Positions 44,754 to 54,853 of a stretch of DNA of 64,000 nucleotides are shown in pieces. The DNA comes from Treponema sp. Its GTDB lineage: Bacteria; Spirochaetota; Spirochaetia; Treponematales; Treponemataceae. The notes under the pieces are model-generated. The model ran no database searches, was not told the DNA's origin, and saw only the letters and a program-made list of their open reading frames with translations. The stretch covers positions 1 through 64,000 of the forward strand of contig JAFLSN010000004.1 in the NCBI GenBank assembly GCA_022510905.1, read 5' to 3'. Within the stretch, counting starts at the first letter, position 1, and the number at the start of each line of letters is the position of its first letter. A program made the position numbers and the translations under genes.

Positions 44754-44796
44754 AAAAAGCCGCAACAGAGACATCGGAAAACTGTTGCGGCTTTTT
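44754..44796 (+). terminator. ilvB terminator
   Basis: Perfect 15-bp stem: AAAAAGCCGCAACAG (44754-44768) with CTGTTGCGGCTTTTT (44782-44796), ending in T5; could act on both strands. Confidence 0.85.
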
Positions 44797-44969
44797 ATGT
44801 GCAAAACAAGAGGTGAAGTTTTGTTTTTGGGCAAAAAGCCGGCGGGTTTTTAAATTTTGCGGCCCATGCTGAAAGTCAATACGCTTTTGCATGGAAGCCG
44901 TTGTTTTGTGCTAAATGCGGCGCGATTGTTCCCGTAATTATTTTTTTGCCATGGGAATAAGAATGGATT

Positions 44970-45009
44970 GATTCGTGCGGAAAGGGTGCGGACACTTTCC
45001 GCACGAATC
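44970..45009. repeat. 40-bp palindrome from two ends of the dispersed element
   Basis: GATTCGTGCGGAAAG (44970-44984) and its perfect inverse CTTTCCGCACGAATC (44995-45009) with a 10-base loop. The arm equals the first 15 bases of element copy B. 44797-44969 holds nothing else I can name. Confidence 0.75.
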
Positions 45010-45039
45010 AGGCGGCTTTGTCTGCGCATGGGCGCAAAA

Positions 45040-45067
45040 AAAAGCCACAGTCAGTGCTGTGGCTTTT
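45040..45067 (-). terminator. adk terminator
   Basis: AAAAGCCACAG (45040-45050) with CTGTGGCTTTT (45057-45067); read on the minus strand it is followed by a run of eight T. Confidence 0.8.
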
Positions 45068-45082
45068 CTGGGCTGTGGAGCG

Positions 45083-45715
45083 TTATGCCGGAGGGAACAG
45101 CTTTTTGAAGTCAAGCAGCACCAGCTGGCTGTCACGGGCAGAGTCGATGTCTGTGATTTTGCCAAGGTTGCGGTAGAAGTCAATCAGCGGTTCAGTCTGC
45201 TTTCGGTAAACTTCAAGGCGGTTGGTAATGCTTTCAAGTTTGTCGTCGTCCCTGGTGTACAGTTCTCCGCCGCAGGAATCGCACACACCTTCTTTTTTTG
45301 GTGGAAGGAATTTGATGTTGTAGTTCTGTCCACAGGACTTGCAGACACGGCGGTTTGAAAGTCGTGCGATGATAAGGTCATTGTTCACTTCAAAGTTCAC
45401 TACGCTCACATCTGGTTTGAGCTTTTCAAACATTTCGGCCTGGGGAATGGTGCGCGGAAAACCGTCAAGTATAAAGCCTTTTTTGCAGTCGTCCTGTGCA
45501 AGGCGATCCTGGACAAGCTCGCATGTAATTTCATCGCTTACAAGGCCGCCCGCGTCGATAATGGCCTTGACCTTTTTTCCCAGTTCTGTCTGGTTTTTGA
45601 TGTTGGCGCGGAAAATATCCCCGGTGGAGATGTGGGGAATGCCGTATTCTTCAGAAACCTGTTTTGCCAGCGTACCTTTGCCTGCTCCTGGCGGGCCCAA
45701 AAAAATGAAGTTCAT
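45083..45715 (-). CDS. adk: adenylate kinase
   Basis: 210 residues, long form. P-loop IFLGPPGAGKGTLA, GFILDGFPRTIPQAE, and a zinc-type lid with two Cys pairs (CKSCGQNYN and CDSCGG). It interconverts AMP, ADP and ATP. Two ATG codons are adjacent (45718, 45715); the second has better spacing from GGAG. Single gene on the minus strand, separated from the RarA fusion gene by ~90 bp. Confidence 0.95.
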   Translation of the reverse strand: MNFIFLGPPGAGKGTLAKQVSEEYGIPHISTGDIFRANIKNQTELGKKVKAIIDAGGLVSDEITCELVQDRLAQDDCKKGFILDGFPRTIPQAEMFEKLKPDVSVVNFEVNNDLIIARLSNRRVCKSCGQNYNIKFLPPKKEGVCDSCGGELYTRDDDKLESITNRLEVYRKQTEPLIDFYRNLGKITDIDSARDSQLVLLDFKKLFPPA

Positions 45716-45804
45716 CATATGCTCCTGATATAAAAATGCTGAACAGCGCGAAACCTGTTCCACTTCCATTGTACACGCTCTTTTGCAAAATCACAAGTGT
45801 ATTT

Positions 45805-48282
45805 TTATGCACGGAAGACTAATGTAAAGAACGCCATTTCCGTGCGCCATGTGAACAGCATGGACTGTGCCGCTGTTTCAAGCATGGACTGGACTCTGTT
45901 GCAGGCTTCCCGGCCGAGCTGCTGTGTTAAAAAAGCGCCGTATGCGGAATGTTCTGGATGGAACCAGCGGCCCAGCTCTTCCATGCTGATTCTGCGCTTT
46001 TCGGTGAGCGTGGTGATTTTCTGTGAGACAGAGAAGCCTTCTTCCGCAAAAATGCCTGAAAGCGTTTCGCTGTTCCAGCAGAACAGCGGATTTTCCTGTG
46101 AGCCAAAGAAGTCGGTTTCGGCCTTGTGCATGGAGTCCACCAGAGCCGAGGTTTTTGCATCCAGCGGTCTGCCGTCAAAAATATCCTGGGTTATGATGCT
46201 GCTGATTTTCTGTCCGTGGCATGGAATGCGCTGCGAAAGCACCACAACTGCATCGGGTGCACAAAGAGCCGGGATTGTTTTGTGGAGCGGTTCGTCTTCG
46301 CTGAATGCGATGTCGCGTTCAGTTTTTGGCTGCCCCAAAAAAGCTGTTCTGATTGCACGTGAAAACGCGGTGGCATCTTGTTTTGAGGCGATTACATCGC
46401 GGAAGAACAGCCTGTCGAACAGCACATCGTTGTACTGTGCGGCGGACTTCAAAAATGTTCCGTCTGAAAACACGTTGGCGCCTTTTTTGCTTGGAGCGTA
46501 TTCAGCTTTGAGTTGTGGTCTGTCAAGGTCATCAAGAGTTCTGGCATACTGTTCCAGAACTGCAAGCGCCTGTGGGTTTTTGCACAGTCCGCACGTGATT
46601 CCTTCGGGAGTTCTGCGTGTGATGTCAAATAGCAGGAGCGCGTCGTCTGCATTCCAGATTAGGCTTCGGTGGTGACGCAGGATATGCGCCATGTCAGTAA
46701 TTTGTTCGCGGATTTCTGTTAGCGCTTCGGCGCGGTTGGTGTCAAGGCGGGAGCGCCACTCTCGTTCTACCGCCGAAAGGTGTGCCTCCTTTTTTTTGTT
46801 CACCGGGCTGAACGTGAGGTTTTCTTCGCTGGAAAACGCCGAGCCTTTAAAGTGTTCCTGCATCCACCATTCACTGACAGGATTCGTGGGCTCGCCGCCG
46901 GGCGCTGTTTCTTCCAGCAGGGCGGCAATCTGGATTTCGCGGCGTGAAAGCACATCGTCCCTGATGGTGGCTTCGTACCCCTGTGTGGTCGGGGTATAAA
47001 ATATTTTGCCGGTTAGCGCATCTGGAAGGTACTGCTGGGCCACCCAGTGGTCTCTGTATGCATGAGGATACAGGTAGCCGGTGCCGTGTCCAAAGCCTTC
47101 CGCGTCACGGCTCGGGTCTTTCAGGTGGTTCGGAACGTCGGCATCTTCTTTTTCAACGGAGGCGAGGGCATCAAAGAATGCCATGGAGCTGTTGGATTTT
47201 GGCGCGGTTGAAAGATAGAGCGCTGCATGTGCCAAAAAGTAGCGTCCCTCGGGGAATCCTACGCGCTCAAACGCCGAGGCGCAGCTTTCAACAACAGAAA
47301 TGGCGTGAGGGTCGGCAAGCCCGGTGTCTTCGCAGGCAGAAATGAGCATACGCCGGAAAATAAAGGCGGGGTCTTCTCCTGCTTTGACCATGCGGGCGAG
47401 CCAGTAGCAGGCGGCGTCGGGGTCGCGTCCACGGAGGCTTTTTATGAACGCGGAGATAATGTCGTAGTGATAGTCTCCGTCACGATCATACAGCACCACT
47501 TTTTTCTGGATTGATTCTTCGGCGGCTTCTTTGCTGATGTAGATGGTGCTGCCATAGGAAGGCACCGGCGGTGTCGCAGAAGGAATCCAGCGCTCGGGAG
47601 TGGTTTCGACAGCGAGTTCCAGCGCGTTAAGGAGGCTCCGGGCATCGCCGTTGGCTGTTTCAACCAGATGCTCCAAGGCTCCCTCTTCAAACATGACCTG
47701 CCAATGCCCGTAGCCGCGTTCAACATCAGCCAGCGCTTGATGGGCCGCTTTCATAAGATCTGCATGTGTGAGCGGCTTGAGTTGAAACACGCGGCTCCTG
47801 CTTACGAGGGCTTTGTTCACTTCAAAAAATGGATTTTCCGTGGTGGCACCAATCAAAATGATTGTGCCGTTTTCTACCCAGGGCAGCAGCGCGTCTTGCT
47901 GGCTCTTGTTCCAGCGGTGCACTTCGTCCACAAACAGGATTGTTTTGCGGCTGTAGAGGGTGCGCTGGCTTTCTGCATCGGCAATGGCTTTGCGGATGTC
48001 GGCCACTCCGGTGAGCACTGCATTCAAGGTGATGAAATTTGACTTTGTGTGGTTTGCAATCACCCGCGCGAGTGTCGTTTTTCCGCTCCCGGGCGGGCCA
48101 TAAAAAATAACGGATGTCAGCTGGTCTGCGGCAATGGCACGGCGCAACAGGCGCCCTTTTCCCACTATGTGGTCTTGTCCGATATATTCGTCAAGTGTGC
48201 GCGGTCTCATGCGGGCCGCAAGTGGCTCATGCGTGTGGGCCACGCTTGCAAACAAATCGTCCTCAGTTGCCTTTTGAGTCAT
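45805..48282 (-). CDS. RarA (MgsA) AAA+ ATPase fused to a large C-terminal domain
   Basis: 825 residues, almost twice the usual RarA. Residues ~1-430 are Rar[17 protein letters not shown], Walker [13 protein letters not shown] (61-72), Walker [25 protein letters not shown] and the clamp-loader-like C-terminal part ending [23 protein letters not shown]. RarA acts at stalled replication forks. The further ~390 residues contain [18 protein letters not shown] and [14 protein letters not shown], which look like a degenerate methyltransferase-type fold; similar RarA fusion proteins are annotated in cyanobacteria as far as I recall. Start ATG 48282 overlaps the end of the upstream lipoprotein gene by 20 bp. 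Confidence 0.8.
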   Translation of the reverse strand: MTQKATEDDLFASVAHTHEPLAARMRPRTLDEYIGQDHIVGKGRLLRRAIAADQLTSVIFYGPPGSGKTTLARVIANHTKSNFITLNAVLTGVADIRKAIADAESQRTLYSRKTILFVDEVHRWNKSQQDALLPWVENGTIILIGATTENPFFEVNKALVSRSRVFQLKPLTHADLMKAAHQALADVERGYGHWQVMFEEGALEHLVETANGDARSLLNALELAVETTPERWIPSATPPVPSYGSTIYISKEAAEESIQKKVVLYDRDGDYHYDIISAFIKSLRGRDPDAACYWLARMVKAGEDPAFIFRRMLISACEDTGLADPHAISVVESCASAFERVGFPEGRYFLAHAALYLSTAPKSNSSMAFFDALASVEKEDADVPNHLKDPSRDAEGFGHGTGYLYPHAYRDHWVAQQYLPDALTGKIFYTPTTQGYEATIRDDVLSRREIQIAALLEETAPGGEPTNPVSEWWMQEHFKGSAFSSEENLTFSPVNKKKEAHLSAVEREWRSRLDTNRAEALTEIREQITDMAHILRHHRSLIWNADDALLLFDITRRTPEGITCGLCKNPQALAVLEQYARTLDDLDRPQLKAEYAPSKKGANVFSDGTFLKSAAQYNDVLFDRLFFRDVIASKQDATAFSRAIRTAFLGQPKTERDIAFSEDEPLHKTIPALCAPDAVVVLSQRIPCHGQKISSIITQDIFDGRPLDAKTSALVDSMHKAETDFFGSQENPLFCWNSETLSGIFAEEGFSVSQKITTLTEKRRISMEELGRWFHPEHSAYGAFLTQQLGREACNRVQSMLETAAQSMLFTWRTEMAFFTLVFRA

Positions 48283-49444
48283 CGTCGTCGGTGCCGTCTT
48301 TGTTCCATGTGCCACGGTCTGGATAATAGCTGTACAGGCCCATGTCATCGAACAGCGCATGTGATGAAGAACTTGACCTTGCCGTGAGCGCCATGTAGAT
48401 GTCAGTGTTTTCTTCGGATTCTGAGCTGTCGAGCACGAATACCACCGGCACACTATACGAGGAGCTCACTGAAGCAGAATTTTTGAACTGAATGGTTTCC
48501 ACCAATTCTCCTATTCTTTCGTCTCTTTCATCAATGCTGACGTTCTTGAGTCCGTTTCCGGTTCCCACTACGATGGTGTCTTTTGTGAGCGCGAGCGACT
48601 GTATGGTTTCGCCTACATCGACACCACTAAGGTTTTTAAGATTTGCAAACTTGTTCCAGTCATCTGCGAAATACAGGGTACTGCCACTTGCATAATACAG
48701 GTAGCTGTCGCTTTCTTCTCCATTGCCTTTGTCGGCACCTTTCAGGATTGGTTTTGTGCTGAAATACAGTTTGTCTTTGTATGAGGCCACATATTTTGGC
48801 AGATCGCCATCGATGTGTGCTTCTTCTCCTTCGGAAATCTTTGTTGGAGGTTCTGTTCCGTTAAGCTGGTAGATGCCGTACTCCATGGAGCTGCCGTTCT
48901 TTTTTCCGAGTACGGCAAAGGCATGTTTTGTCCCGCTTTTGCCATCTTCCGAAGGGTTGAGCGAAAGTATGAGCTGAACGGAGCTTTTGTTGTCAGAAAT
49001 TACCGGATTTTCTCCAATCAGGTCTGAAAGGTCAACTTTTTTCCATTTTGAACCGTCTTCTGTGCAGTATATGTCGCGGGTGGCCTGCACGTTCTCACCG
49101 TCATTGTCTGTTTTCCATGTTATCACGATGGCATAAAGATAATTGGCATCGGCCGCAATGTAAGGCGCGGTGTTGCCGCTTGGAAAGCCGTTTGTAGTAG
49201 CGCGACTCCACTGTTCGTTGTATTTTTTGTTTTCACTTGAGGCGACAGCATCTTTTTGGTACAGCCGGCCGTTGCTGCAATAGATATGCTCCTTAAAGCG
49301 GACAATGTTGTTTATGTCGCCTCGGATGCCGTTTGTTTCAAGCTTTACTTCCTGGTTTATCATTTCGTAGATGTTGTTGTGGCAGCCTGACGCAAGAATC
49401 GCGGTTACTGTGAGGGCGCATATGCACTGGAATAATTTTTTCAT
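48263..49444 (-). CDS. lipoprotein of unknown function
   Basis: 393 residues with a lipoprotein signal (KKLFQCICALTVTAILASGC; the lipobox Cys is at residue 21). The body has repeating short strands with YCSNGRLYQ, YLYAIV, DIYCTEDGSKW and LYFADDWNKF, a pattern like a beta-propeller. The C-terminus is strongly acidic and Ser-rich. ATG 49444 has GGAC 8 nt upstream; ATG 49450 is the alternative. It overlaps the start of the RarA fusion gene and follows the small barrel gene by 18 bp, so the three are probably one transcript. Location: likely anchored in the periplasm or on the surface. Confidence 0.7.
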   Translation of the reverse strand: MKKLFQCICALTVTAILASGCHNNIYEMINQEVKLETNGIRGDINNIVRFKEHIYCSNGRLYQKDAVASSENKKYNEQWSRATTNGFPSGNTAPYIAADANYLYAIVITWKTDNDGENVQATRDIYCTEDGSKWKKVDLSDLIGENPVISDNKSSVQLILSLNPSEDGKSGTKHAFAVLGKKNGSSMEYGIYQLNGTEPPTKISEGEEAHIDGDLPKYVASYKDKLYFSTKPILKGADKGNGEESDSYLYYASGSTLYFADDWNKFANLKNLSGVDVGETIQSLALTKDTIVVGTGNGLKNVSIDERDERIGELVETIQFKNSASVSSSYSVPVVFVLDSSESEENTDIYMALTARSSSSSHALFDDMGLYSYYPDRGTWNKDGTDDDDSKGN

Positions 49445-49462
49445 GGTCATTGTCCTTTTTGT

Positions 49463-50077
49463 TTAGAAGTAGTAGCGCGCCACAACGCTCGCAACAATGA
49501 ACTGCCCGTACACATTTTTGCTGGAGTCATCGTAGTCAAATTCTGGCATGAACATGTAGGTGCATTCAAGCCCAAGCGACCAGCTGGGATTTATGCGGAA
49601 GTGTACTCCTGCCTCGGGTTTTATCACAAGACCTGGCCAGTATGTGTAGTTGTTGTACATCTGCCAGGCAAAACCTATTCCCACTGTGATTGGAAATTCA
49701 AATCGGCTGAATGTGGGCTGGAATGTAAAGGTTCCGACGATTGGAATGTAGTTTAGCACGTGGCTTCCGATTGTAACATGAAAACCAAACGTGGCGTCTG
49801 CGCCAACTGCTATGAGGCTGGTCAGAAAATAATGGTAGCCAAGTGAACCAAGCCCGCCGATTTTTAGTTTTGATGAATCGTCGAACAGGCTCCCTTCAAA
49901 TCCTCCGCAGGGAAACGAAGCGCCTAAAGCGATGCGCAGATACTGGTCGCCATGTTGGTTCATGAAGTAGCTAAAAGGTGTGCTTTCTGTTCCTTCGTAT
50001 TCATCGCCGTCGTCTTGCGCACGGAGTACGGCCGTGCACAGACATAGCACGCACAGCAGTGACAGCAACCGTTTCAT
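49463..50077 (-). CDS. small outer-membrane beta-barrel protein
   Basis: 204 residues: signal peptide MKRLLSLLCVLCLCTAVLRA, then strands such as LRIALGASFPCGGFEGS, GGLGSLGYHYFLT and WSLGLECTYMFMPEFDYD, ending in VVARYYF with a terminal Phe as in outer-membrane barrels. It resembles the OmpW-like treponemal proteins; from memory, T. pallidum has a comparable barrel next to folD, which would match the divergent folD here, but I could not check. GAGG precedes ATG 50077. Confidence 0.65.
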   Translation of the reverse strand: MKRLLSLLCVLCLCTAVLRAQDDGDEYEGTESTPFSYFMNQHGDQYLRIALGASFPCGGFEGSLFDDSSKLKIGGLGSLGYHYFLTSLIAVGADATFGFHVTIGSHVLNYIPIVGTFTFQPTFSRFEFPITVGIGFAWQMYNNYTYWPGLVIKPEAGVHFRINPSWSLGLECTYMFMPEFDYDDSSKNVYGQFIVASVVARYYF

Positions 50078-50274
50078 AAGGCCTCGCTTGTTGCGCCCGA
50101 TTCTTGCAGGCGCTCACTTTTCTTTTATTAAAAAATCGTATATAGTACATCTGGAACTGCGGAAGTGTAATTTTCAGTTTGAATCCGCAAGGCTCCGTTC
50201 ATCAACACGGCTATATTAGCGTTTTTGCCGTGAAAATTCAACACAATAACCACTGGCAAGAGGAAAAGTTACAT

Positions 50275-51156
50275 ATGAGTGCCTTTGTTATCGATGGAAA
50301 AGCAGTTGCGGAGCAGGTGAAAAAAAATGTTGCCGCCAAAGTGTCGGACTTGCAGTCCCATGGAATTTCGCCATGCCTTGCCGTTGTTCTGGTTGGCGAA
50401 AATCCTGCGAGCGTGAGCTACGTTGCAGGAAAACGGAAAGCCTTGGCCGCCGTTGGTATGCGTGACAGGAGCGAAGTTCTTCCAGAGTCTACAACGCAGG
50501 AACAGCTTTTGCAGCTGATTGACGAACTGAACCGGGATCCATCGGTGCACGGCATACTGGTGCAGCTTCCGCTTCCGCCGCATATCAGCGAAGACGCGGT
50601 AACAGAGTCAATTTCCCCCGCAAAGGATGTGGACGGGTTCCATCCTGTGAACATGGGAAAACTGCTCGGTGGAAAAAAATGCTTTTTGCCCTGTACCCCG
50701 CACGGCATTTTGAAGCTGCTTGAGCACGAGCGCATCGAGACTGCCGGAAAACGCGCCGTGGTGATTGGCCGCAGCAACATCGTGGGAAAACCAATGGCCC
50801 TGCTGCTTTCCCGCCGTGAATGGAACGCTACCGTTACGCTCTGTCATACAAGAACGCGCAATCTTGCAGAGATTTCTCGGCAGGCTGATATTCTGATTGT
50901 GGCCTCGGGGCATCCATGCACGGTTACAGCCGACATGGTAAAACCAGGTGCCGTAGTGATTGATGTGGGCGTGAACCGTGTTCCCGACGCGGACAAAAAA
51001 TCTGGTTTCCGGTTGGTGGGCGATGTTGATTTTGAGGCTGTCAAGGAAGTGGCTTCGTTTATAACGCCCGTTCCGGGGGGTGTGGGGCCAATGACGATTG
51101 CCATGCTCATGTTCAATACGCTTGAAGCCGCACTGCCAGATTCGGCTCTAAGATGA
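50275..51156 (+). CDS. folD: methylenetetrahydrofolate dehydrogenase/cyclohydrolase
   Basis: 293 residues. The substrate Lys is in SYVAGKRKALAAVGM, with GILVQLPLPPHI, KDVDGFHPVNMGKL and RAVVIGRSNIVGKPMALLL for NADP binding. It converts 5,10-methylene-THF to 10-formyl-THF, the cofactor of purN. ATG 50275 is preceded by AAGAGGA. Followed ~120 bp later by folE2. Confidence 0.95.
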   Translation: MSAFVIDGKAVAEQVKKNVAAKVSDLQSHGISPCLAVVLVGENPASVSYVAGKRKALAAVGMRDRSEVLPESTTQEQLLQLIDELNRDPSVHGILVQLPLPPHISEDAVTESISPAKDVDGFHPVNMGKLLGGKKCFLPCTPHGILKLLEHERIETAGKRAVVIGRSNIVGKPMALLLSRREWNATVTLCHTRTRNLAEISRQADILIVASGHPCTVTADMVKPGAVVIDVGVNRVPDADKKSGFRLVGDVDFEAVKEVASFITPVPGGVGPMTIAMLMFNTLEAALPDSALR

Positions 51157-51278
51157 ACGGCTGGTGGCTCATGGCAGCGTGGCACAGGTTGAAAATGTTA
51201 TGCTCCGGACGGGCCGGTTTGATTTCCGGCACTGCCTTGGCGCGGGTGCCATAGTCTGTTTTGTTTTTGGAGGACGGC

Positions 51279-52118
51279 ATGCTAGATGTTCAGAACACGC
51301 CGGACACCCGCGAGATTCCGCTCCAAAAGGTTGGTGTCCGCCATCTTAGGTATCCTGTGCAGGTGCTTGACAAAGCCAACGGCACCCAGCGGACTACGGC
51401 CTCGGTGGATTTGTTTGTAAATCTGTCTCAGCACTACAAAGGTACGCATATGTCGCGCTTTATCGAAATTTTTCACCGCCACCATACAGCGCTGGGCATG
51501 AAGCAGTTTTTGTCAATGCTGGAAGAAATCAGAACGTCATTGCAGGCTGAATGTGCCTTTGGCAGCATGGCTTTTCCTTTTTTTGTTGAAAAACATGCGC
51601 CCGTTTCTCACGAAGCCGGCATCATGAGCTATGAATGTACCTACGAAGGTGAAGTGAGCAAAACTCGGCAGGATTTTTTTATCACGGTGTGCGTGCCTGT
51701 GACAACAGTGTGCCCCTGCTCAAAAGCAATCAGCAGGTATGGGGCGCACAACCAGCGTGGGCAGGTGCGTGTGCGTCTGCAAAACAAAAGCCTTTTTTGG
51801 ATTGAAGATGTCATCGAATCCATTGAAGCCTCTGCCTCGGGAAGCCTTTACAGTGTGCTGAAGCGGCCCGATGAAAAATTCGTGACCGAACGCGCCTACG
51901 AAAACCCCCGTTTTGTTGAAGACGTTGCGCGCGAAGTGTATCTTGCCTTGCGCATGTTTTCTGCCTGCGAAAGACCTTTCAGCTGGTTCAGCGTTGAATG
52001 TGAAAACTTTGAAAGCATCCACAACCACAACGCATACGCTTATACTGAATATTCAGACATGGAAACTGAGGCTCCCCACCTGTCCGTGCCGTTACATCAA
52101 AAAAATATTGGAGATTGA
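51279..52118 (+). CDS. folE2: GTP cyclohydrolase I, FolE2 type
   Basis: 279 residues. VPVTTVCPCSKAISRYGAHNQRG is the FolE2 signature with the catalytic/metal Cys; the metal-binding Glu and His occur in SHEAGIMSYE and SIHNHNAYAYTEYS. This form uses metals other than zinc and makes dihydroneopterin triphosphate for folate or queuosine. ATG 51279 follows GGAGG. TatD follows 3 bp after the stop. An intact FolE2 indicates more folate ability than the reduced pathogen T. pallidum. Confidence 0.93.
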   Translation: MLDVQNTPDTREIPLQKVGVRHLRYPVQVLDKANGTQRTTASVDLFVNLSQHYKGTHMSRFIEIFHRHHTALGMKQFLSMLEEIRTSLQAECAFGSMAFPFFVEKHAPVSHEAGIMSYECTYEGEVSKTRQDFFITVCVPVTTVCPCSKAISRYGAHNQRGQVRVRLQNKSLFWIEDVIESIEASASGSLYSVLKRPDEKFVTERAYENPRFVEDVAREVYLALRMFSACERPFSWFSVECENFESIHNHNAYAYTEYSDMETEAPHLSVPLHQKNIGD

Positions 52119-52121
52119 ATT

Positions 52122-53006
52122 ATGTATTCAGATACTCATTTTCATTTTCAGAAGCTCACCGATGATGACACCGAGCGCGGCTCGGAAATCCTTTCTCGGA
52201 TGGCCGCATCAAAACCCGTGTTTGCCCTTGACATAGGCACACGCTGCGATGATCTTTCTTCCCGCCTTGAACACATGGCGCTCAGTCTTGACGGCATTGC
52301 AGACAAGGAAATCCGTGCGAGGGCTGAACGTATGATTTTTTTCAGTGCCGGCATATGGCCCGATGTTGACGAAATCCGTGAACGCGATTCCTGCATGGAA
52401 ACACTTCTTGACCAGATTGGGGAAGCCACGGAAAGCGGCGAGCGGTTTGCAAAAAAAGTGGTTGCCATAGGTGAATGTGGCATAGACCACCATTGGAACC
52501 CTGCGAATCCGGATGCCCGCACCGAATCTGATTTTGACGACGAGCTTTTTGCGGGCGAACACGAGCTGTTTGAAATGCAGCTTTCTCTTGCAAAAAAAAT
52601 GCAGGTTCCCGTGATAGTGCATTCACGCGATGCATTTTGCGACACGGTTGGTTGCATTAAAAACTGCGGGTATGACAATGGAATTGTCCACTGCTTTTCG
52701 TATGGCGTGCACGAAGCCAAAACGTTTCTTGACAGGGGCTGGTATCTTGCGTTTGGCGGAGGCGTTACTTACACAAAAAAGAACCGCATGGATGAAATGG
52801 AAGAGCTGCTTCGATATGTGCCCGATGACCGTCTGCTGCTGGAAACCGACGCGCCCTATCTTGCGCCGGTGCCATTGCGTGGTGAACGGAACACGCCGCT
52901 CAACATCACATATACATATGAATTCATTTCAGCCAAGAAAAATATCAGCGTGCAGCAGCTTAACCGCATTGTTGAAAAAAACTGCGAACGCCTGTTCAGG
53001 CTGTAA
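52122..53006 (+). CDS. TatD-family metal-dependent hydrolase
   Basis: 294 residues, TIM-barrel amidohydrolase. Metal residues in DTHFHF, IGECGIDHHW, IVHSRDA, VHCFSYG and LLETDAPYLAP are all present in family order. Proteins of this family are putative DNases; the substrate here is not known. An acidic insert (NPANPDARTESDFDDELFAG) lies between GIDHHW and the next helix. It shares a transcript with folE2 and ends before a bidirectional terminator. Confidence 0.88.
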   Translation: MYSDTHFHFQKLTDDDTERGSEILSRMAASKPVFALDIGTRCDDLSSRLEHMALSLDGIADKEIRARAERMIFFSAGIWPDVDEIRERDSCMETLLDQIGEATESGERFAKKVVAIGECGIDHHWNPANPDARTESDFDDELFAGEHELFEMQLSLAKKMQVPVIVHSRDAFCDTVGCIKNCGYDNGIVHCFSYGVHEAKTFLDRGWYLAFGGGVTYTKKNRMDEMEELLRYVPDDRLLLETDAPYLAPVPLRGERNTPLNITYTYEFISAKKNISVQQLNRIVEKNCERLFRL

Positions 53007-53046
53007 TTGGCTACAGCGTTTTTTTGCGCCTCGCGGTGAATTAAAA

Positions 53047-53079
53047 AAAACGGATGCCGTTTTGTTCGGCATCCGTTTT
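53047..53079. terminator. bidirectional terminator between tatD-like gene and pgi
   Basis: AAAACGGATGCCG (53047-53059) with CGGCATCCGTTTT (53067-53079), 7-base loop, A-run before and T-run after. Confidence 0.85.
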
Positions 53080-53094
53080 TTAGGGCTGCTGGTG

Positions 53095-54687
53095 TTATTT
53101 AATCAGAAGACCGGCGTAGGCTTTTAGCGCTCCGTCCATGGTGCCGGAAAGCACTGTTTTTGCCAGCACTTTTCCAAGCTGTACACCTTCCTGGTCAAAG
53201 CTGTTTACGTTCCACAGGAATCCCTGGAACATCACTTTGTTTTCAAAGTGTGAAAGCAGGGCTCCCAGCGATTCTGGCGTTACCTGTTTGCCGTAAATGA
53301 GGCTGGAGGGACGTTCCCCCGCAAAATACTTGTTGGGGTTCTTGTCATCTTTTCCGCAGGCGAACGCTACAATCTGGGCCACAACATTTGCGGCGAGTTT
53401 TGTCTGGCTCGTTGACCCTTGAATGGTCACATCTTTTCCGCACTGATTTTTTTGGAAAGCGATGAACTGAAGCGGAACAATGCTGGTTCCTTGGTGCAAG
53501 AGCTGGTAGAATGAATGCTGCCCGTTGGTTCCGGGTTCACCAAAGATTACAGGGCCGGTCACGTAGGTTATTTTTTTGCCAAAACGGTTCACGCTTTTTC
53601 CGTTTGATTCCATGTCAAGCTGCTGGAGGTGTGCGGGAAAACGGCTGAGTGCCTGTGAATAAGGAAGGATTGCCGTTGAAGGATAGCCCTGCACATTTCG
53701 CTCGTAAACGCCTATAATCGCGTCCATAAGCGCGGGATTTTTTGTGATGTCTGCTTCGAGCGCGGTTTTGTCGGCTTCGGCCGCTCCTTTTAAAAAACGC
53801 TCGAACACGGAAGGGCCAAAGGCAAGACTCAGTATGGCGCCTCCCACAGCAGAAGTTGAAGAATACCGACCGCCGATAAAATCGTCCATAAAGAATGCCG
53901 CAAGATAGTCCGGGCTTGAAGCAAGCGGACTGGTTTCGCTGGTGACGGCAACCATGTGCTTTGCCGGATTGAGCCCCGCTTTTTTTAGCACATTGTTAAC
54001 GAATGTCTGGTTCGTCAGCGTCTCAAGCGTGGTGCCGCTTTTTGAGACAAGCACAAAAATGGTTTTTGCGAGATCGATGGAAGCCAGCACTGCTGCCGCA
54101 TCGTCGGGGTCAACGTTGCTGATAAAATGTGCATCCATCTTGAATGTGTTGTTTGCCTTCGCCCAGTTTTCAAGCGCAAGATACATGGCGCGTGGACCGA
54201 GGTCAGAGCCGCCTATTCCAATCTGGCACACAGTGGTGTAGGCTTCTCCGTTTTCGTTCACCAGTTTTCCTTCGTGTACTTCATGGGCAAATTCGGCGAT
54301 GGCCTTCTGCTGCTTTAAATAAAATTCGCGTTTGTTTACACCGTCAACCACAACATCGGAACCGAGCTGGCCCCGTGTCAAGTGGTGCAGCACCATACGT
54401 TGTTCCCCGGTGTTCACAACCTCGCCATTGTACAGCGCCTCAAATTTTTCGAGCAGCTGAGCTTCTTTTGAAAGCTGCTTGAACAGCGAAAGCACCTGCT
54501 TGTTCACTTGTTTTGCCGCATAGTTGTAGGTAAGGCCGCCTCCCATTGGAATTGAAAATTCTGCGACCCGCTTTTCGCCTGCTGCATCGCTGAGCGCCTT
54601 TGCTACAGAAACGGCTCCCTTGAGCGTCTTTAGCTTTTTAAAGCTGTCCAGTTTGTTCAGGTTGTTCCATGAAATTTTTGCTGCCAT
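53095..54687 (-). CDS. pgi: glucose-6-phosphate isomerase
   Basis: 530 residues. IGIGGSDLGPRAM, VLVSKSGTTLETLTN, FMDDFIGGRYSSTSAVG and GEPGTNGQHSFYQLLHQG are family hallmarks with the catalytic Glu and His. It interconverts glucose and fructose 6-phosphates. ATG 54687 has GAGGA 5 nt upstream; the frame extends to 54735 without conservation. Single gene between two terminatable units. Confidence 0.96.
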   Translation of the reverse strand: MAAKISWNNLNKLDSFKKLKTLKGAVSVAKALSDAAGEKRVAEFSIPMGGGLTYNYAAKQVNKQVLSLFKQLSKEAQLLEKFEALYNGEVVNTGEQRMVLHHLTRGQLGSDVVVDGVNKREFYLKQQKAIAEFAHEVHEGKLVNENGEAYTTVCQIGIGGSDLGPRAMYLALENWAKANNTFKMDAHFISNVDPDDAAAVLASIDLAKTIFVLVSKSGTTLETLTNQTFVNNVLKKAGLNPAKHMVAVTSETSPLASSPDYLAAFFMDDFIGGRYSSTSAVGGAILSLAFGPSVFERFLKGAAEADKTALEADITKNPALMDAIIGVYERNVQGYPSTAILPYSQALSRFPAHLQQLDMESNGKSVNRFGKKITYVTGPVIFGEPGTNGQHSFYQLLHQGTSIVPLQFIAFQKNQCGKDVTIQGSTSQTKLAANVVAQIVAFACGKDDKNPNKYFAGERPSSLIYGKQVTPESLGALLSHFENKVMFQGFLWNVNSFDQEGVQLGKVLAKTVLSGTMDGALKAYAGLLIK

Positions 54688-54853
54688 AGCATCCTCGCTT
54701 TGTAAAAAGATTTTTTTATGCGGAATCAAATTCAAAACAACAGCGTGTTGTGCATTTGATTCCTCACGCCAAAAACTATATCAGATTGTTAAAAATTGTT
54801 CTACGGTGAAAGGCTTTGCGCAGTGACAAAACATTGTGCGGATGGGGCTGAAG

